Of a stretch of 64,000 nt of DNA, positions 8,304 through 18,026 are shown piece after piece; within the stretch, counting starts at the first letter, position 1, and every line of letters starts with the position of its first letter. Made by a program: the position numbers and the translations under genes. Below the pieces are notes generated by a model. It saw only the letters and a list, made by a program, of their open reading frames with translations. It had not been told where the DNA came from and ran no database searches. The DNA lies in NCBI RefSeq assembly GCF_001431405.1, contig NZ_LDJL01000011.1:310001-374000 (forward strand). Direction: 5' to 3'. This DNA comes from Pseudoxanthomonas dokdonensis (lineage in GTDB: Bacteria > Pseudomonadota > Gammaproteobacteria > Xanthomonadales > Xanthomonadaceae).

Positions 8304-9796
8304 TGATGTCCACACAATATTCCCTGCTCCGCTCTCCCCTGGCCGCGGCGATGACCGTTGTCATGCTGCTGTCCGGCTGTGTCAGCACTGGCGGCCTGGC
8401 CCCGGCCGGACAACCAAGCGACGCCGACAGCCTGACCGCCAGCCAGAGTCTGTCGGCGCACGCCCTCAGCGATGCCGCATTCCCACGGCAGGACTGGTGG
8501 AATGCGCTGGGCGATCCGCAACTGGATGCGCTGATCAACGAAGCCCTGCAAGGCACCCCGTCGCTGGACGCGGCCGACGCGCGGCTGCGCAAGGCGCGTG
8601 CCCAGGCCGGACTGGCCAATGCCGCGCGTAAACCGACGCTGGCCGGCAGTGCCCAGTACGCCGGTGCCATCCTGCCCGAAACCCTGGCCGAACCGCCGTT
8701 GGGTGGCGAGTACCTGCCAGCCGACGTGCTTGCGCTGGATTTCAAGTGGAATCTGGATCTGTGGGGCGGCAAACGCGCGCAATGGGAAGCCGCGGTAGGC
8801 CAGGCCAAGGCCGCCGAGGTCGAGGCACAGGCCGCACGGGTAACGCTGGCGGCCAACATCGCCCGCGCCTACATCAACCTGGCCCAGGCCTACGATGCGC
8901 GCGACGTGGCCAATCACGAACACCAGCGCGCCACCGATCTGCTGTCGCTGGCGCAGCAACGCGTCGACGCCGGCCTCGACAACAACCTGCAACTGCGCCA
9001 GGCCGAAAGCACCCTGGCCAGCAGCGAACAGCAGGCCCAGGCCGCGCAGCAGCAGATCGATGCGCTGGGCAACGCGATTGCCGCGTTGCTGGGCAAGGGC
9101 CCGGACCGCAGCCTGTCGATCGCCCGCCCGCAGGTGCTGCAGGCCACCACGCCGGCGATTCCGTCGGTCCTGCCCAGCGAACTGCTCGGCCACCGCGCCG
9201 ACGTGGTCGCCGCACGCTGGCAGGTCGAAGCCGCCAACCGCGGCATCGACGCACGCAAGGCCAGCTTCAAGCCCAGCGTCAACCTCAACCTGTTTGTCGG
9301 CCTGGCCTCCGATGGCCTGTCGGATCTGTTCAGCAGCGATGCGTTGCTGGGCTTCGGCGGTCCGGCGCTGAGCCTGCCGATCTTCGAAGGCGGCGCGTTG
9401 CGCAACCAGCTGGATGCCGCCGATGCCGATTACGATCTGGCGGTGGCGTCCTATAACCAGACCCTGGTCGGCGCGCTCAACGAAGTCACCGATGCATTGC
9501 AGGCGGCGCAGTCGCTGGATCAGCAGATCGCATCGGCGCAACGCGCGCGGCAGGCCGCGCAGGCCGCCTGGGATCTGGCCAGGACGCGCTATTCGGCCGG
9601 ACTTGGCACCCAGATCGACGTGCTGGCCGCACAACGGCCGCTGCTGCAGATCGAACAGCAACTGACCAGCCTGCAGGCGCAGCGCCTGATGAGCATGGTC
9701 GATCTGGACACCGCCCTGGGCGGTGGCCTGGTGCTTGAAGACGCTCCCCTCCCCATTGCCGACACTTCGTCCAAATCTCCGGTGGACACGCCATGA
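8300..9796 (+). CDS. outer membrane factor lipoprotein, NodT/OprM family
   Basis: A 498-residue TolC-type protein. A signal peptide ends in lipobox LLSGC with Cys27 as the lipidation site. Two outer-membrane-efflux repeats follow, rich in AQAAxAQ coiled-coil sequence, with RPD-type spacing at LLGHRADVVAARWQVEAANR and the late segment [19 protein letters not shown]. It should form the outer membrane channel that completes an EmrAB pump. Three consecutive ATG codons (8300, 8303, 8306) are possible starts; the first overlaps the marR stop. Its own stop overlaps emrA, indicating translational coupling. Confidence 0.93.
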   Translation: MMMSTQYSLLRSPLAAAMTVVMLLSGCVSTGGLAPAGQPSDADSLTASQSLSAHALSDAAFPRQDWWNALGDPQLDALINEALQGTPSLDAADARLRKARAQAGLANAARKPTLAGSAQYAGAILPETLAEPPLGGEYLPADVLALDFKWNLDLWGGKRAQWEAAVGQAKAAEVEAQAARVTLAANIARAYINLAQAYDARDVANHEHQRATDLLSLAQQRVDAGLDNNLQLRQAESTLASSEQQAQAAQQQIDALGNAIAALLGKGPDRSLSIARPQVLQATTPAIPSVLPSELLGHRADVVAARWQVEAANRGIDARKASFKPSVNLNLFVGLASDGLSDLFSSDALLGFGGPALSLPIFEGGALRNQLDAADADYDLAVASYNQTLVGALNEVTDALQAAQSLDQQIASAQRARQAAQAAWDLARTRYSAGLGTQIDVLAAQRPLLQIEQQLTSLQAQRLMSMVDLDTALGGGLVLEDAPLPIADTSSKSPVDTP

Positions 9797-10989
9797 ATTC
9801 CAACACTGCTTCGCAAACCCCGACGCCGGCGCCCGCCGCACCCAAACCCAGCAAGCGCCGCCGGGCGTTGCTGATCCTGGCCGCCGTGGTCATCGTCGTC
9901 GGCGTGGCCTGGGCCGCGTTCTATCTGTTGTATGCACGCTGGCACCAGGACACCGATGACGCATACGTGCAGGGCAACGTGGTCAGCATCGTGCCGCAGA
10001 CCGCCGGCACCGTGGTCAGCATCGACGCCGACGATGGCATGAAGGTCAGTGCCGGCCAGGCGCTGGTGCACCTGGATCCGAATGACGCCCAGGTCGCCTA
10101 TGACCAGGCGGTGGCCAATCTTGCCGGCAGCGTCCGCCAGGTCCGTGGCCTGTACAGCAACGTCAGCGCCGGCCAGGCCGACGTCCGCGCCCGCCAGGTC
10201 GCGGTCGATCAGGCACGCGCCGACGTCAAGCGTCGCGAGGGTCTGGTCGCCAGCGGCGCGGTCTCGCGTGAAGAGCTGTCGCATGCCCGTGACGTGCTGG
10301 CCGCGGCCGAAGCCGCGCTGAGCGCTTCCGGTGGCCAGTTGTCGCGCAGCCGCGCCCTGGTCGATGCCACCACCCTGCAGGAAACCCCGCAGGTGCAGTT
10401 GGCCGCCTCGCAGTTGCGCCAGGCCTATCTCAACCTGCAGCGCAACGCGATCGTTGCGCCGGTGTCCGGTTATGTCGCCAAGCGCCAGGTACAACTGGGC
10501 CAGCGCGTGCAGCCGGGTACCACGCTGATGACCATCGTGCCGCTGGAACAGGTCTGGGTCGAAGCCAACTTCAAGGAAACCCAGCTGCATGACATGCGCA
10601 TCGGCCAGCCGGTGGAAGTGCAGTCCGATGTCTACGGCGGCGACGTCACCTACCAGGGCAAGGTCAGCAGCCTGGGCCTGGGCACGGGCAGCGCGTTCTC
10701 GCTGTTGCCGGCGCAGAATGCCAGCGGCAACTGGATCAAGATCGTCCAGCGCGTGCCGGTCCGCATCGACCTGGATCCCAAGCAGCTGGCCGATCATCCG
10801 CTGCGGCTGGGCCTGAGCATGAGCGTGGATGTCGATATCCACGACCAGAGTGGGCCGATGCTGGCTGCTGCCCGCAATAACGAAAAGCCGCTGCTCTCGA
10901 CCACCGCGTATGAAAAGCAGCTGGCCGATGCCAATGCGCTGATCACCCGCATCATCGAGCAGAACCTGCCCGCCTCCGCGCGCGAGTAA
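9793..10989 (+). CDS. emrA: EmrA-type membrane fusion protein (HlyD family)
   Basis: A 398-residue periplasmic adaptor. A short basic N-terminus (PKPSKRRRALLI) precedes one transmembrane anchor (about residues 25-45). A biotinyl-lipoyl-like half motif (AYVQGNVVSIVPQTAGTV), a helical hairpin, and the returning half (APVSGYVAKRQVQLGQRVQPG) follow, with a beta-barrel containing VEANFKETQL. It bridges EmrB in the inner membrane and the outer membrane factor. It overlaps the preceding gene by 4 bp and is 3 bp before emrB, so all parts of a tripartite pump are co-expressed. Confidence 0.95.
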   Translation: MNSNTASQTPTPAPAAPKPSKRRRALLILAAVVIVVGVAWAAFYLLYARWHQDTDDAYVQGNVVSIVPQTAGTVVSIDADDGMKVSAGQALVHLDPNDAQVAYDQAVANLAGSVRQVRGLYSNVSAGQADVRARQVAVDQARADVKRREGLVASGAVSREELSHARDVLAAAEAALSASGGQLSRSRALVDATTLQETPQVQLAASQLRQAYLNLQRNAIVAPVSGYVAKRQVQLGQRVQPGTTLMTIVPLEQVWVEANFKETQLHDMRIGQPVEVQSDVYGGDVTYQGKVSSLGLGTGSAFSLLPAQNASGNWIKIVQRVPVRIDLDPKQLADHPLRLGLSMSVDVDIHDQSGPMLAAARNNEKPLLSTTAYEKQLADANALITRIIEQNLPASARE

Positions 10990-10992
10990 GCC

Positions 10993-12576
10993 ATGTCCAC
11001 GATTGCCGAACAGGAAGAAAGCTTTGGCTTGCCGGTCACCCCGGAACCAGCCAAGGCCTTCGCCCCACCCAACCTGGCACTGACGACGATAGGCCTGGCG
11101 CTTGCATCCTTCATGCAGGTGCTGGACACCACCATCGCCAACGTCTCGCTGCCGACGATTTCCGGCAATCTGGGCGCCAGCGCCAACCAGGCGACCTGGG
11201 TCATCACTTCGTTCGCGGTCAGCAACGCCATCGCGCTGCCGTTGACCGGCTTCATGACCCGCCGCTTTGGTGAACGCAAATTGTTCATGTGGGCGACACT
11301 GGCCTTCGTGATCGCCTCGTTCCTGTGTGGCATTGCCAACAGCATGGGCCTGCTGGTCACCGCCCGCGCCCTGCAGGGTTTTGTCGCCGGGCCGATGTAT
11401 CCGGTCACCCAGGCGCTGCTGATTTCGATCTATCCACCGGCCAAACGCGGGCAGGCCATTGCCTTGCTGGCGATGGTCACCGTGGTCGCGCCGATTGCCG
11501 GACCGATCCTCGGTGGCTGGATCACCGACAACTACAGCTGGGAATGGATTTTCTTCATCAACATCCCAATCGGCATTTTCTCCAGCATCGTCGTCGGTCG
11601 CCAGTTGAAGGGCCGGCCGGAGAAACTGGAAACGCCGAAGATGGATTACATGGGCCTGGCGATGCTGGTGCTGGGCGTCGGTGCCCTGCAGATCGTGCTG
11701 GATCTGGGCAACGACGAAGACTGGTTCAACTCGACCAAGATCGTTGCCCTGAGCATCATCGCCGCGGTCGCCCTGATCGTCTTCGTGATCTGGGAAATGA
11801 CCGACAAGGATCCCATCGTCAACCTGCGGCTGTTCCGCCATCGCAACTTCACCAGCGGCACGATTGCGATGGTGCTGGCCTACTCGGCGTTCTTCAGCGT
11901 CGGCCTGCTTGTGCCGTTGTGGCTGCAACGCAACCTGGGCTACACCGCCATCTGGGCCGGCTTCGCCAGTGCGCCACTGGGTATCCTGCCAGTGCTGCTG
12001 ACGCCGTTCGTAGGCAAGTACGCGACCCGCATGGATCTGCGCTGGCTGGCCACCGTCGCCTTCATCGCGATGGCCGCAACCAGCTTCCTGCGCGCCGGCT
12101 TCAACCTCGACGTCAACTTCGAACGGGTGGCGTTGGTGCAGTTGTTCCAGGGTTTTGGCGTGGCCTTGTTCTTCATGCCGGTGCTGACCATCCTGCTGTC
12201 GGATCTGGAGCCGCATGAGATCGCCGCCGGCTCCGGCCTGGCCACCTTCGTGCGCACCCTGGGCGGCAGTTTCGCCGCCTCACTGACCACCTGGGGCTGG
12301 AACCAGCGCACCACCATCCACCACGCGCAATTGACCGAACACATCAGCGCCCACGACAGCAACATGCTGCAGCAAGTGACGGCACTGGGGCACGGTGACC
12401 TGCAGACCGGCGCGGTGGCGTTGAACCGGATGATCTCGCAGCAGGCAACCCAGATTGGTTTCAACGAAATCTTCCACCTGCTCGGCATTCTGTTCCTGGT
12501 GGTGATCGTGTTCGTCTGGTTCGCCAAGCCACCGTTCGACGCCAAGGCCGGCGGTGCCGCGGCGGGCGGCCACTGA
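10993..12576 (+). CDS. emrB: EmrB-type drug:H+ antiporter, DHA2 major facilitator
   Basis: A 527-residue polytopic protein of the 14-helix DHA2 family. It shows the motif D1 region LDTTIANVSLPTI, motif A-like GFMTRRFGERKLFMW, and motif C-like PIAGPILGGWITDNYSWEWIFFINIPIG. DHA2/EmrB pumps use the proton gradient to expel hydrophobic compounds such as uncouplers, fatty acids or antibiotics; the substrate here is unknown. It is the last gene of the marR-OMF-emrA-emrB operon and is followed 25 bp later by a strong terminator. Confidence 0.95.
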   Translation: MSTIAEQEESFGLPVTPEPAKAFAPPNLALTTIGLALASFMQVLDTTIANVSLPTISGNLGASANQATWVITSFAVSNAIALPLTGFMTRRFGERKLFMWATLAFVIASFLCGIANSMGLLVTARALQGFVAGPMYPVTQALLISIYPPAKRGQAIALLAMVTVVAPIAGPILGGWITDNYSWEWIFFINIPIGIFSSIVVGRQLKGRPEKLETPKMDYMGLAMLVLGVGALQIVLDLGNDEDWFNSTKIVALSIIAAVALIVFVIWEMTDKDPIVNLRLFRHRNFTSGTIAMVLAYSAFFSVGLLVPLWLQRNLGYTAIWAGFASAPLGILPVLLTPFVGKYATRMDLRWLATVAFIAMAATSFLRAGFNLDVNFERVALVQLFQGFGVALFFMPVLTILLSDLEPHEIAAGSGLATFVRTLGGSFAASLTTWGWNQRTTIHHAQLTEHISAHDSNMLQQVTALGHGDLQTGAVALNRMISQQATQIGFNEIFHLLGILFLVVIVFVWFAKPPFDAKAGGAAAGGH

Positions 12577-12601
12577 CCTGCAAGCTCGTAATGGAAGCAT
12601 G

Positions 12602-12627
12602 AAAAAGGGCCTCGATGAGGCCCTTTT
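12602..12627. terminator. rho-independent terminator after emrB
   Basis: GGGCCTC and GAGGCCC pair perfectly around a 3-nt loop, flanked by five A on the left and four T on the right. It can therefore act in both directions, serving emrB and possibly the converging DUF805 gene. Confidence 0.85.
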
Positions 12628-12718
12628 CATTTCGCGGCAGTTGACATTCGAATCCAAGAACGGCTTACCGGTCAACGACTCATGCGTGGACGGGTTGGGT
12701 CGGTTGCATCCGCCCGGA

Positions 12719-13114
12719 TCAAACCGCTTGTTGCGAGCCCTTGGGATCCGGCCCGAACCGATTCGGGCCGCGGGTGCCTTCCATGCACATGAAAACCAGG
12801 ACCATGATTCCGCCAATGAACGGAATCATTGCACACAGCACCATCCAGCCGGATTTGTCCTGGTCATGGAAGCGACGCACCTGCAGTGCCAGCATCGGGA
12901 CCGCCATGGCCAACGCGAACAGCATGACCAATCCCAGCGCCAGGTTTCCCAGCAGGCCCGGGGGCTTGTCCGAGACGACCGCGCCTATCGCGATCATCAT
13001 GCCCAGCACGATCAACACCAGCAGGTAGAACAGCTGGAACATCCAGAACTCACTGCGTCGCGAGCGCCCACTGAAATCCGCGTAGCGCCTGAGCGGCAAC
13101 ACCATCCATTCCAT
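12719..13114 (-). CDS. DUF805 family inner membrane protein
   Basis: A 131-residue protein with the DUF805 pattern: a start MEWMVLPLRRYADFSGRSRRSEFW followed by FQLFYLL, three to four hydrophobic helices, and the RRFHDQDKSGWMVL motif. The family (E. coli YhaH/YhaI) is of unknown function. The C-terminal GTRGPNRFGPDP is also typical. It is monocistronic and converges with emrB. Confidence 0.9.
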   Translation of the reverse strand: MEWMVLPLRRYADFSGRSRRSEFWMFQLFYLLVLIVLGMMIAIGAVVSDKPPGLLGNLALGLVMLFALAMAVPMLALQVRRFHDQDKSGWMVLCAMIPFIGGIMVLVFMCMEGTRGPNRFGPDPKGSQQAV

Positions 13115-13210
13115 CCGGCAACCTCATTCATGGCAGAAATACAGCTCGCCATGATGCGCGCGGTGGAAACGGGAAAATATCTGATTTGTTTGAAAACGCG
13201 GCCGCGGAGC

Positions 13211-14602
13211 CTAGTCGGCAGCCGCTTCCAGCGCCTGCGACAGGCGTTCCACCGCGATGATTTCCAGACCCTTGTAGCTGCCGGACTTGGGCGCATTGCC
13301 CTTCGGCACGATGGCGCGCTTGAAACCGTGGGTGGCCGCTTCGCGCAACCGTTCTTCGCCATTGGGGACCGGCCGGATTTCACCGGACAGCCCGACCTCA
13401 CCGAAGGCCACCGTCTTGTCCGCCAGCGGCTTGTCGCGCAACGACGACAACACCGCCAGCAACACCGGCAGATCGGCAGCGGTTTCCTGTACCCGGATGC
13501 CACCGACGACATTGACGAACACGTCCTGATCACCGACCACGATGCCGCCGTGCCGGTGCAGGACCGCCAGCAGCATCGCCAACCGGTTCTGTTCCAGACC
13601 GACCGCGACCCGGCGTGGATTGGACAGCGGTGATGAATCGACCAGCGCCTGCACTTCCACCATCAGCGGCCGGGTGCCTTCGCGGGTGACCAGCACGCAG
13701 CTGCCCGGTTGCTGGCTGTTGCTGCCCGACAGGAAAATCGCCGACGGATTCGGTACTTCCTTCAGGCCCTTGTCGCCCATCGCGAAGACGCCGAGTTCGT
13801 TGACCGCGCCAAAGCGGTTCTTGAAGGCGCGCAACAGGCGGAAGCGGCTGCCGCTCTCACCCTCGAAATACAGCACCGCGTCGACCATGTGCTCGAGCAC
13901 GCGCGGACCGGCGATGCCGCCTTCCTTGGTCACGTGGCCGACTAGGAATACCGCGGTACCGGTTTCCTTGGCGTAACGCACCAGTCGCGCCGCGCTTTCG
14001 CGGACCTGGCTGACCGAACCCGGTGCGGCGGTCAGTGATTCAGTCCACAAGGTCTGCACCGAGTCGGCAACGATCATCCGCGGTCGCGCCTCGACCGCGT
14101 GTTGCAGGATCCGCTCGATGCCGGTTTCGGCCAGTGCCTGCAGGTTGTCCAGCGGCAGGCCCAGCCGCACCGCGCGACCGGCGACCTGGGCCAGCGATTC
14201 TTCGCCGGTGACGTACAAGGCCGACAGGTTGCCGGACATCTGCGCCAGCGCCTGCAGCAACAACGTCGATTTGCCGATACCGGGATCACCACCAATCAGC
14301 ACCACCGCGCCTTCGACCAGGCCGCCGCCGAGGACCCGGTCGAACTCACCGATGCCGGTGCTGACCCGGGCTTCCTCGCTGTGGCGGACGTCCTTCAGCG
14401 CGGTGATGCGCGGTACTTCAGCCTTGCCGGCCCAGCCCGAACGACGGGCGGCGGCGGGCGCGGCGGTGGCACTTTCCAGCACGATTTCAGACAGCGAATT
14501 CCAGGCATCGCATTCGCCGCACTGGCCTTGCCATTTGTTGAAATCGGCACCGCATTCGTTGCAGACGAAGGCGGTGCGGGTCTTGCTGGACGACTTGGCC
14601 AC
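13211..14602 (-). CDS. radA: DNA repair protein RadA
   Basis: A 463-residue RecA-like branch-migration ATPase. The zinc finger has Cys14, Cys17, Cys28 and Cys31 (CNECG...CGEC). Then come Walker A GGDPGIGKST, the RadA-specific KNRFG motif, and a C-terminal Lon-like domain (GGIRVQETAADLPVL, LSGEIRPV). RadA processes recombination intermediates with RecA. The GTG start is chosen because AAGGGA lies 8 bp upstream; a TTG two codons earlier has poor ribosome-binding spacing. Length is normal for the family (E. coli 460 aa). Confidence 0.96.
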   Translation of the reverse strand: MAKSSSKTRTAFVCNECGADFNKWQGQCGECDAWNSLSEIVLESATAAPAAARRSGWAGKAEVPRITALKDVRHSEEARVSTGIGEFDRVLGGGLVEGAVVLIGGDPGIGKSTLLLQALAQMSGNLSALYVTGEESLAQVAGRAVRLGLPLDNLQALAETGIERILQHAVEARPRMIVADSVQTLWTESLTAAPGSVSQVRESAARLVRYAKETGTAVFLVGHVTKEGGIAGPRVLEHMVDAVLYFEGESGSRFRLLRAFKNRFGAVNELGVFAMGDKGLKEVPNPSAIFLSGSNSQQPGSCVLVTREGTRPLMVEVQALVDSSPLSNPRRVAVGLEQNRLAMLLAVLHRHGGIVVGDQDVFVNVVGGIRVQETAADLPVLLAVLSSLRDKPLADKTVAFGEVGLSGEIRPVPNGEERLREAATHGFKRAIVPKGNAPKSGSYKGLEIIAVERLSQALEAAAD

Positions 14603-14675
14603 GATCAAATTCCCTTGGGCAGACGCTTACTCTAGCCTGCCCCGGTCTCGCCGGGCGAGACCGGGCCTGCCTGGC

Positions 14676-16565
14676 TCAGCGCGCCTTCAACAGCTTGCCG
14701 AGATTGTCGGGCTTGCCTTCGATGCGCTCCAGCTCCGGATACTTGAGCCCTTCGTAATAGGCAATCGACACCGGCTCGATGCGGTCGAAATTCTTGACCA
14801 GCAATTCGATCGGCTGCTTGCTGGTCTTGGCCGCGGTCACCGCATCGGTCATCACGTCCGCCGAGTATTCACGACCATTGACGGCCAGCACGCTCATGCC
14901 GCTGCCGATGCGGGCGTTGAATGCAGGGCCATCCCACAGCACATCGTTGACCGCGCCCTTTTCGTTCAGGCTCAAACCCAGCGAATAGGTCAGGTCCAGG
15001 CCCTTGCGCCGCGCGGCAGCCGATTTGGCCGCTTCCGACGGCTCGTCCTTGTACACCAGCCGCCAGCCGCTGGCTTCGATGCCGGCGGTCAACGGACCGT
15101 GACCATCAATGCGCGAACGCAGCAGCGTGGCCCAGTCATACGGGGCAATCCGGTCCAAAGTGCTGACGATGTCCTCGAAGGTGTAGGTGTTCACTTCCCA
15201 GACGCCGTTGTCCATGCCGAAGAAGGCCTTGGCGAAATCATCGATCGAGCGCTTGCCGCCGCTCAGTTCGCGCAGCTTGTTGTCGACTTCCAGCCACACC
15301 ATCAGGCCACCGGAATAGTAGTCCTCGCTCATCTGGTAATTGCGGTAGGGCAGCGGCCGGCGCGAGGCAATCGTCGGATCGTTGGTGGTGTCCTGGATGT
15401 TGCGCCAGCTCAGGCCGGGCCGGCCACGGTCATACACGGCCGCGGTTGCCGCCAGCATCGCCCGGGTCTGTTCCTGGCTCCACATGCCGGAACGCGCGGC
15501 CAGCACCTGGCCGAAGAACTGGGTCTGGCCCTCGTACAGCCACAACAGGCTGTCGCCCATCGGCACGTTGAAGTTGGGCGTGGTCAGATCGGCACCGCGG
15601 CGGTATTTGCCATTCCATGAGTGGTTGTACTCGTGGGGCAGCAGGCCGCGCCCGGTCCAGGTTTTTTCCCATTCGGTGAAGTAACCACGGGCACCGGAAT
15701 TCTCGCTGGAGCGGTGATGTTCCAGGCCAATCCCGCCGAGTTTGTCGGTCAGCGCCAGCAGGAAATCGTAGTGATCGAAATGGCGCGCCCCATAGAGTTT
15801 GTCGGCCTGGGTCACCAGTGCCTTGTGCCGCTCGATCTGCTCCGGCTTGGCTTCCAGATCCTTGGCCTCGTCGGCAAAAACATTGAGGTGCACCGGCTGT
15901 TTGGCACCGGGGTCCAGATCAATCCGCTTGTAGTGCTGGCCGGCGAACATCGGCGAATCGACCAGATCGTCGAACCGGATCGGCTTGAAAGTCACCGTGT
16001 CGCCCTGCTTGCTGGCGGTTTCCAGCGCGGTCGCATAGGACCAGCCGGGCGGCAGCTTGACGCTGGCCTGGGCCGGGATGTTGCGGCTGTAGTAGCCGGC
16101 CGGGTACAGCACGGCGGCATCCCACTGCAGGTTGAGCATGTCAGGGGTCATCACCACCCGACCCTGGTCGTCATCCTGTGGCGACAGATACTCGAACCGG
16201 GCGACGATCTCGCTGACGCCTTCGGGCACGTCGAGGTGAAAGGCATACACGTTGTACTGGTCGCGCTTCCATTCCAGCCGCTGGCCGTTGGCGGTGATGA
16301 CCAGTCCGGCCAGCTTGTCGATCGGGCCACGCGGCGAGTGCTTGCCCGGCAGCCATTGCGGATACAGCAGGGTCAGCGGGCCCGGATGCGCGGGAATCGT
16401 CTCGCTGACCCGGAAGATGCGTCGCTGCAGGTCGGTGGCATCCACCTGCAGGCGCAGCGTGCCTTCGAACGGCACATCGCGCGGTGGCGGTATTTCGGTT
16501 TGCTGCTGCGCCGACACCATCGGCGAAAAGGCCGCCAGGCAAACGGCCAAGACCACGTGCTTCAT
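14676..16565 (-). CDS. exported M61 glycyl aminopeptidase-family metalloprotease with PDZ domain
   Basis: A 629-residue protein with signal peptide MKHVVLAVCLAAFSPMVSA. An N-terminal beta domain (to about 250) precedes the zinc site HEYNH at residues 311-315 (HExxH type). The C-terminal third has PDZ-like sequence (YSLGLSLNEKGAVNDVLWDGPAFNARIGSGMSVLAVNG). The M61 family includes glycyl aminopeptidase and related periplasmic peptidases; the actual substrate is unknown. The start has GGGAG five bases upstream. It is probably single-gene and lies 73 bp from the radA start. Confidence 0.9.
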   Translation of the reverse strand: MKHVVLAVCLAAFSPMVSAQQQTEIPPPRDVPFEGTLRLQVDATDLQRRIFRVSETIPAHPGPLTLLYPQWLPGKHSPRGPIDKLAGLVITANGQRLEWKRDQYNVYAFHLDVPEGVSEIVARFEYLSPQDDDQGRVVMTPDMLNLQWDAAVLYPAGYYSRNIPAQASVKLPPGWSYATALETASKQGDTVTFKPIRFDDLVDSPMFAGQHYKRIDLDPGAKQPVHLNVFADEAKDLEAKPEQIERHKALVTQADKLYGARHFDHYDFLLALTDKLGGIGLEHHRSSENSGARGYFTEWEKTWTGRGLLPHEYNHSWNGKYRRGADLTTPNFNVPMGDSLLWLYEGQTQFFGQVLAARSGMWSQEQTRAMLAATAAVYDRGRPGLSWRNIQDTTNDPTIASRRPLPYRNYQMSEDYYSGGLMVWLEVDNKLRELSGGKRSIDDFAKAFFGMDNGVWEVNTYTFEDIVSTLDRIAPYDWATLLRSRIDGHGPLTAGIEASGWRLVYKDEPSEAAKSAAARRKGLDLTYSLGLSLNEKGAVNDVLWDGPAFNARIGSGMSVLAVNGREYSADVMTDAVTAAKTSKQPIELLVKNFDRIEPVSIAYYEGLKYPELERIEGKPDNLGKLLKAR

Positions 16566-17232
16566 CCAGACTCCCATGCGTACAGCGATTCGGTAATCCC
16601 CCGATTCTAAAGGCACAACCGCCGCCGCCCATGTGACAAAGGGCCTGATCTGGATGATTGCAGGCGGCATGGACTGCCGCGGGACTACTGACAGACAGCA
16701 TCGATATGTTGGGCCATGGACTCATCCTGAGTACCGCGATCTCCCGGCCAAGCAAGGAAAACGCGCAATGAGCAATCCACCCCTGAGCAGGGCCACTGCC
16801 TAGTGCAATGCCCCTGCGAGGTCCACATCGGTCATGGGTTGATCTGGCGGAATGCGACGACGCCATTGATGCTAATCAAAGCAGCTTGGCCGTTGGCTTG
16901 ATGGCTACAGGAGAATGGTTATCCAAACGCTGGCTTGTACATCGTCTACATCGTCTTTATGGACAGACTTGCGAAATACGCCCCAATAGAGACTTTATTA
17001 ACATTTCGTATCGGAGAAGAGATCCGTTAACGTAGACGAGAAAGTAATTCGATCTCTAGATTTCCAATTCCACTTGATACAGCCCGCTGGAATTGGATAC
17101 GAGAACAGGGTTAGATCCCGGATGTAATACAGGATTCACCAACACGGTAGATGCTTCAGGGATTAATAGTCATGGATGTACGAATCAAAATATTTGCGTC
17201 GTTGACCCCATGCCTGGACAAGGAGAAACGCA
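16566..17232. other. 667-bp AT-richer intergenic interval with a strong inverted repeat
   Basis: The sequence from about 16850 to 17230 is visibly richer in A and T than the rest of the window. I see no recognisable gene. A 75-codon frame at 16808-17035 has no ribosome-binding site and no family features. A perfect 10-bp inverted repeat lies at 17063-17097. The base composition suggests DNA of different origin from its neighbours. Confidence 0.5.
17063..17097. repeat. 10-bp inverted repeat, 15-nt loop
   Basis: TCCAATTCCA and TGGAATTGGA are perfect complements separated by 15 nt. It lies 136 bp upstream of the orphan exported protein gene. It could be a regulator site or hairpin, or a remnant of a mobile sequence end. 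Confidence 0.5.
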
Positions 17233-17676
17233 ATGAGGCCCGTTGATAGGAATCGTCGAAATCTGCTTGGAATCATACCGATAAGCGCAGCATCACTACT
17301 GCTTGGCACTGCAATCACCGCGAGGAGTGCAGCAGCCGTCGGCGGAACTGATAGGAAAATGGAAGTTGCGCCTCATGCAAAGAACTTCCTGGTGAGAGTC
17401 GACTCTCTCGACCCCAAGACCAAACCGGCTAATAGTTCCGTCATGCTCGAAGTTGAAGCGAGCCAGCCATACAGCTTACTCGCAACGCCTCTGGCCTTGC
17501 CGATGCAAGTGCTGATTACCCATGACAGTGCTCATAGCACATCATCAGTTGAGATTTATACGGTCAGCATCCTCGATGCAGCCGGTAATGAAATCGCAAC
17601 CAACAATATGGATGAGTCGTCGTCGGTCAGCTTCATCAAGCAGCAGATAGCTGTTTCTTTCAGAGTGCTGTCGTAG
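17233..17676 (+). CDS. hypothetical exported protein with Tat-like signal
   Basis: A 147-residue protein I do not recognise. The N-terminus MRPVDRNRRNLLGIIPISAASLLLG has twin arginines before a hydrophobic stretch and AxA-like sites, resembling a Tat signal peptide. The mature part (about 110 residues) is rich in Ser, Val and Thr with alternating hydrophobic residues, suggesting beta structure; it has no cysteine. A good AAGGAG lies 7 bp before the ATG, which supports it being real. Codon use and GC are lower than the neighbours, pointing to a recent acquisition. Confidence 0.65.
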   Translation: MRPVDRNRRNLLGIIPISAASLLLGTAITARSAAAVGGTDRKMEVAPHAKNFLVRVDSLDPKTKPANSSVMLEVEASQPYSLLATPLALPMQVLITHDSAHSTSSVEIYTVSILDAAGNEIATNNMDESSSVSFIKQQIAVSFRVLS

Positions 17677-17950
17677 TATCGCGCGGTGATCGCGGTGTCC
17701 AGGCCGGCAATGGATGTTGCCAGTATGGATGCCGTTAGCACCCGGAATGGCGACAGCTGCAGTCCACAACCGCAAGCTTCGGTCTCAAGCTCAGTCAAGG
17801 GTGCGATACGCAAGCAACCACAGCGAAGGCAGCTGCAGATACCCAGGCTGGTCACGGCGCAATGCTCGCCATGCGGGCATGGCTTATTGGGAAACCGTGG
17901 GGAATTGATACTGGCAGTTGGACGGATAACCGCACGAAACCCGGAAATGA
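17677..17950. other. gene-free interval before tRNA-Thr terminator
   Basis: No supported gene. A long frame that begins here runs through the tRNA-Thr gene and antisense to ispH, so it is a chance frame. Confidence 0.5.
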
Positions 17951-17982
17951 AAACGCCCGGAACCTATACAGGCCGGGCGTTT
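17946..17982 (-). terminator. rho-independent terminator of tRNA-Thr
   Basis: Arms AAACGCCCGG (17951-17960) and CCGGGCGTTT (17973-17982) pair perfectly over 10 bp. Read on the minus strand the stem ends in TTTTCATTT. It lies 45 bp beyond the 3' end of the tRNA. Confidence 0.8.
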
Positions 17983-18026
17983 GGGGCCGATTGGGGCAAA
18001 AACCGCAATCCGGCAAGTCATATCGG

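Noticed and set aside
9589-12216. An 875-residue reading frame on the minus strand opposite emrA and emrB
   Set aside because: Antisense to two well-supported efflux genes; composition (Gln, His, Arg, Gly) is that of a shadow frame.
16808-17035. A 75-residue reading frame in the AT-richer islet
   Set aside because: No ribosome-binding site, no family features and no signal or membrane segment. I cannot support it as a gene.
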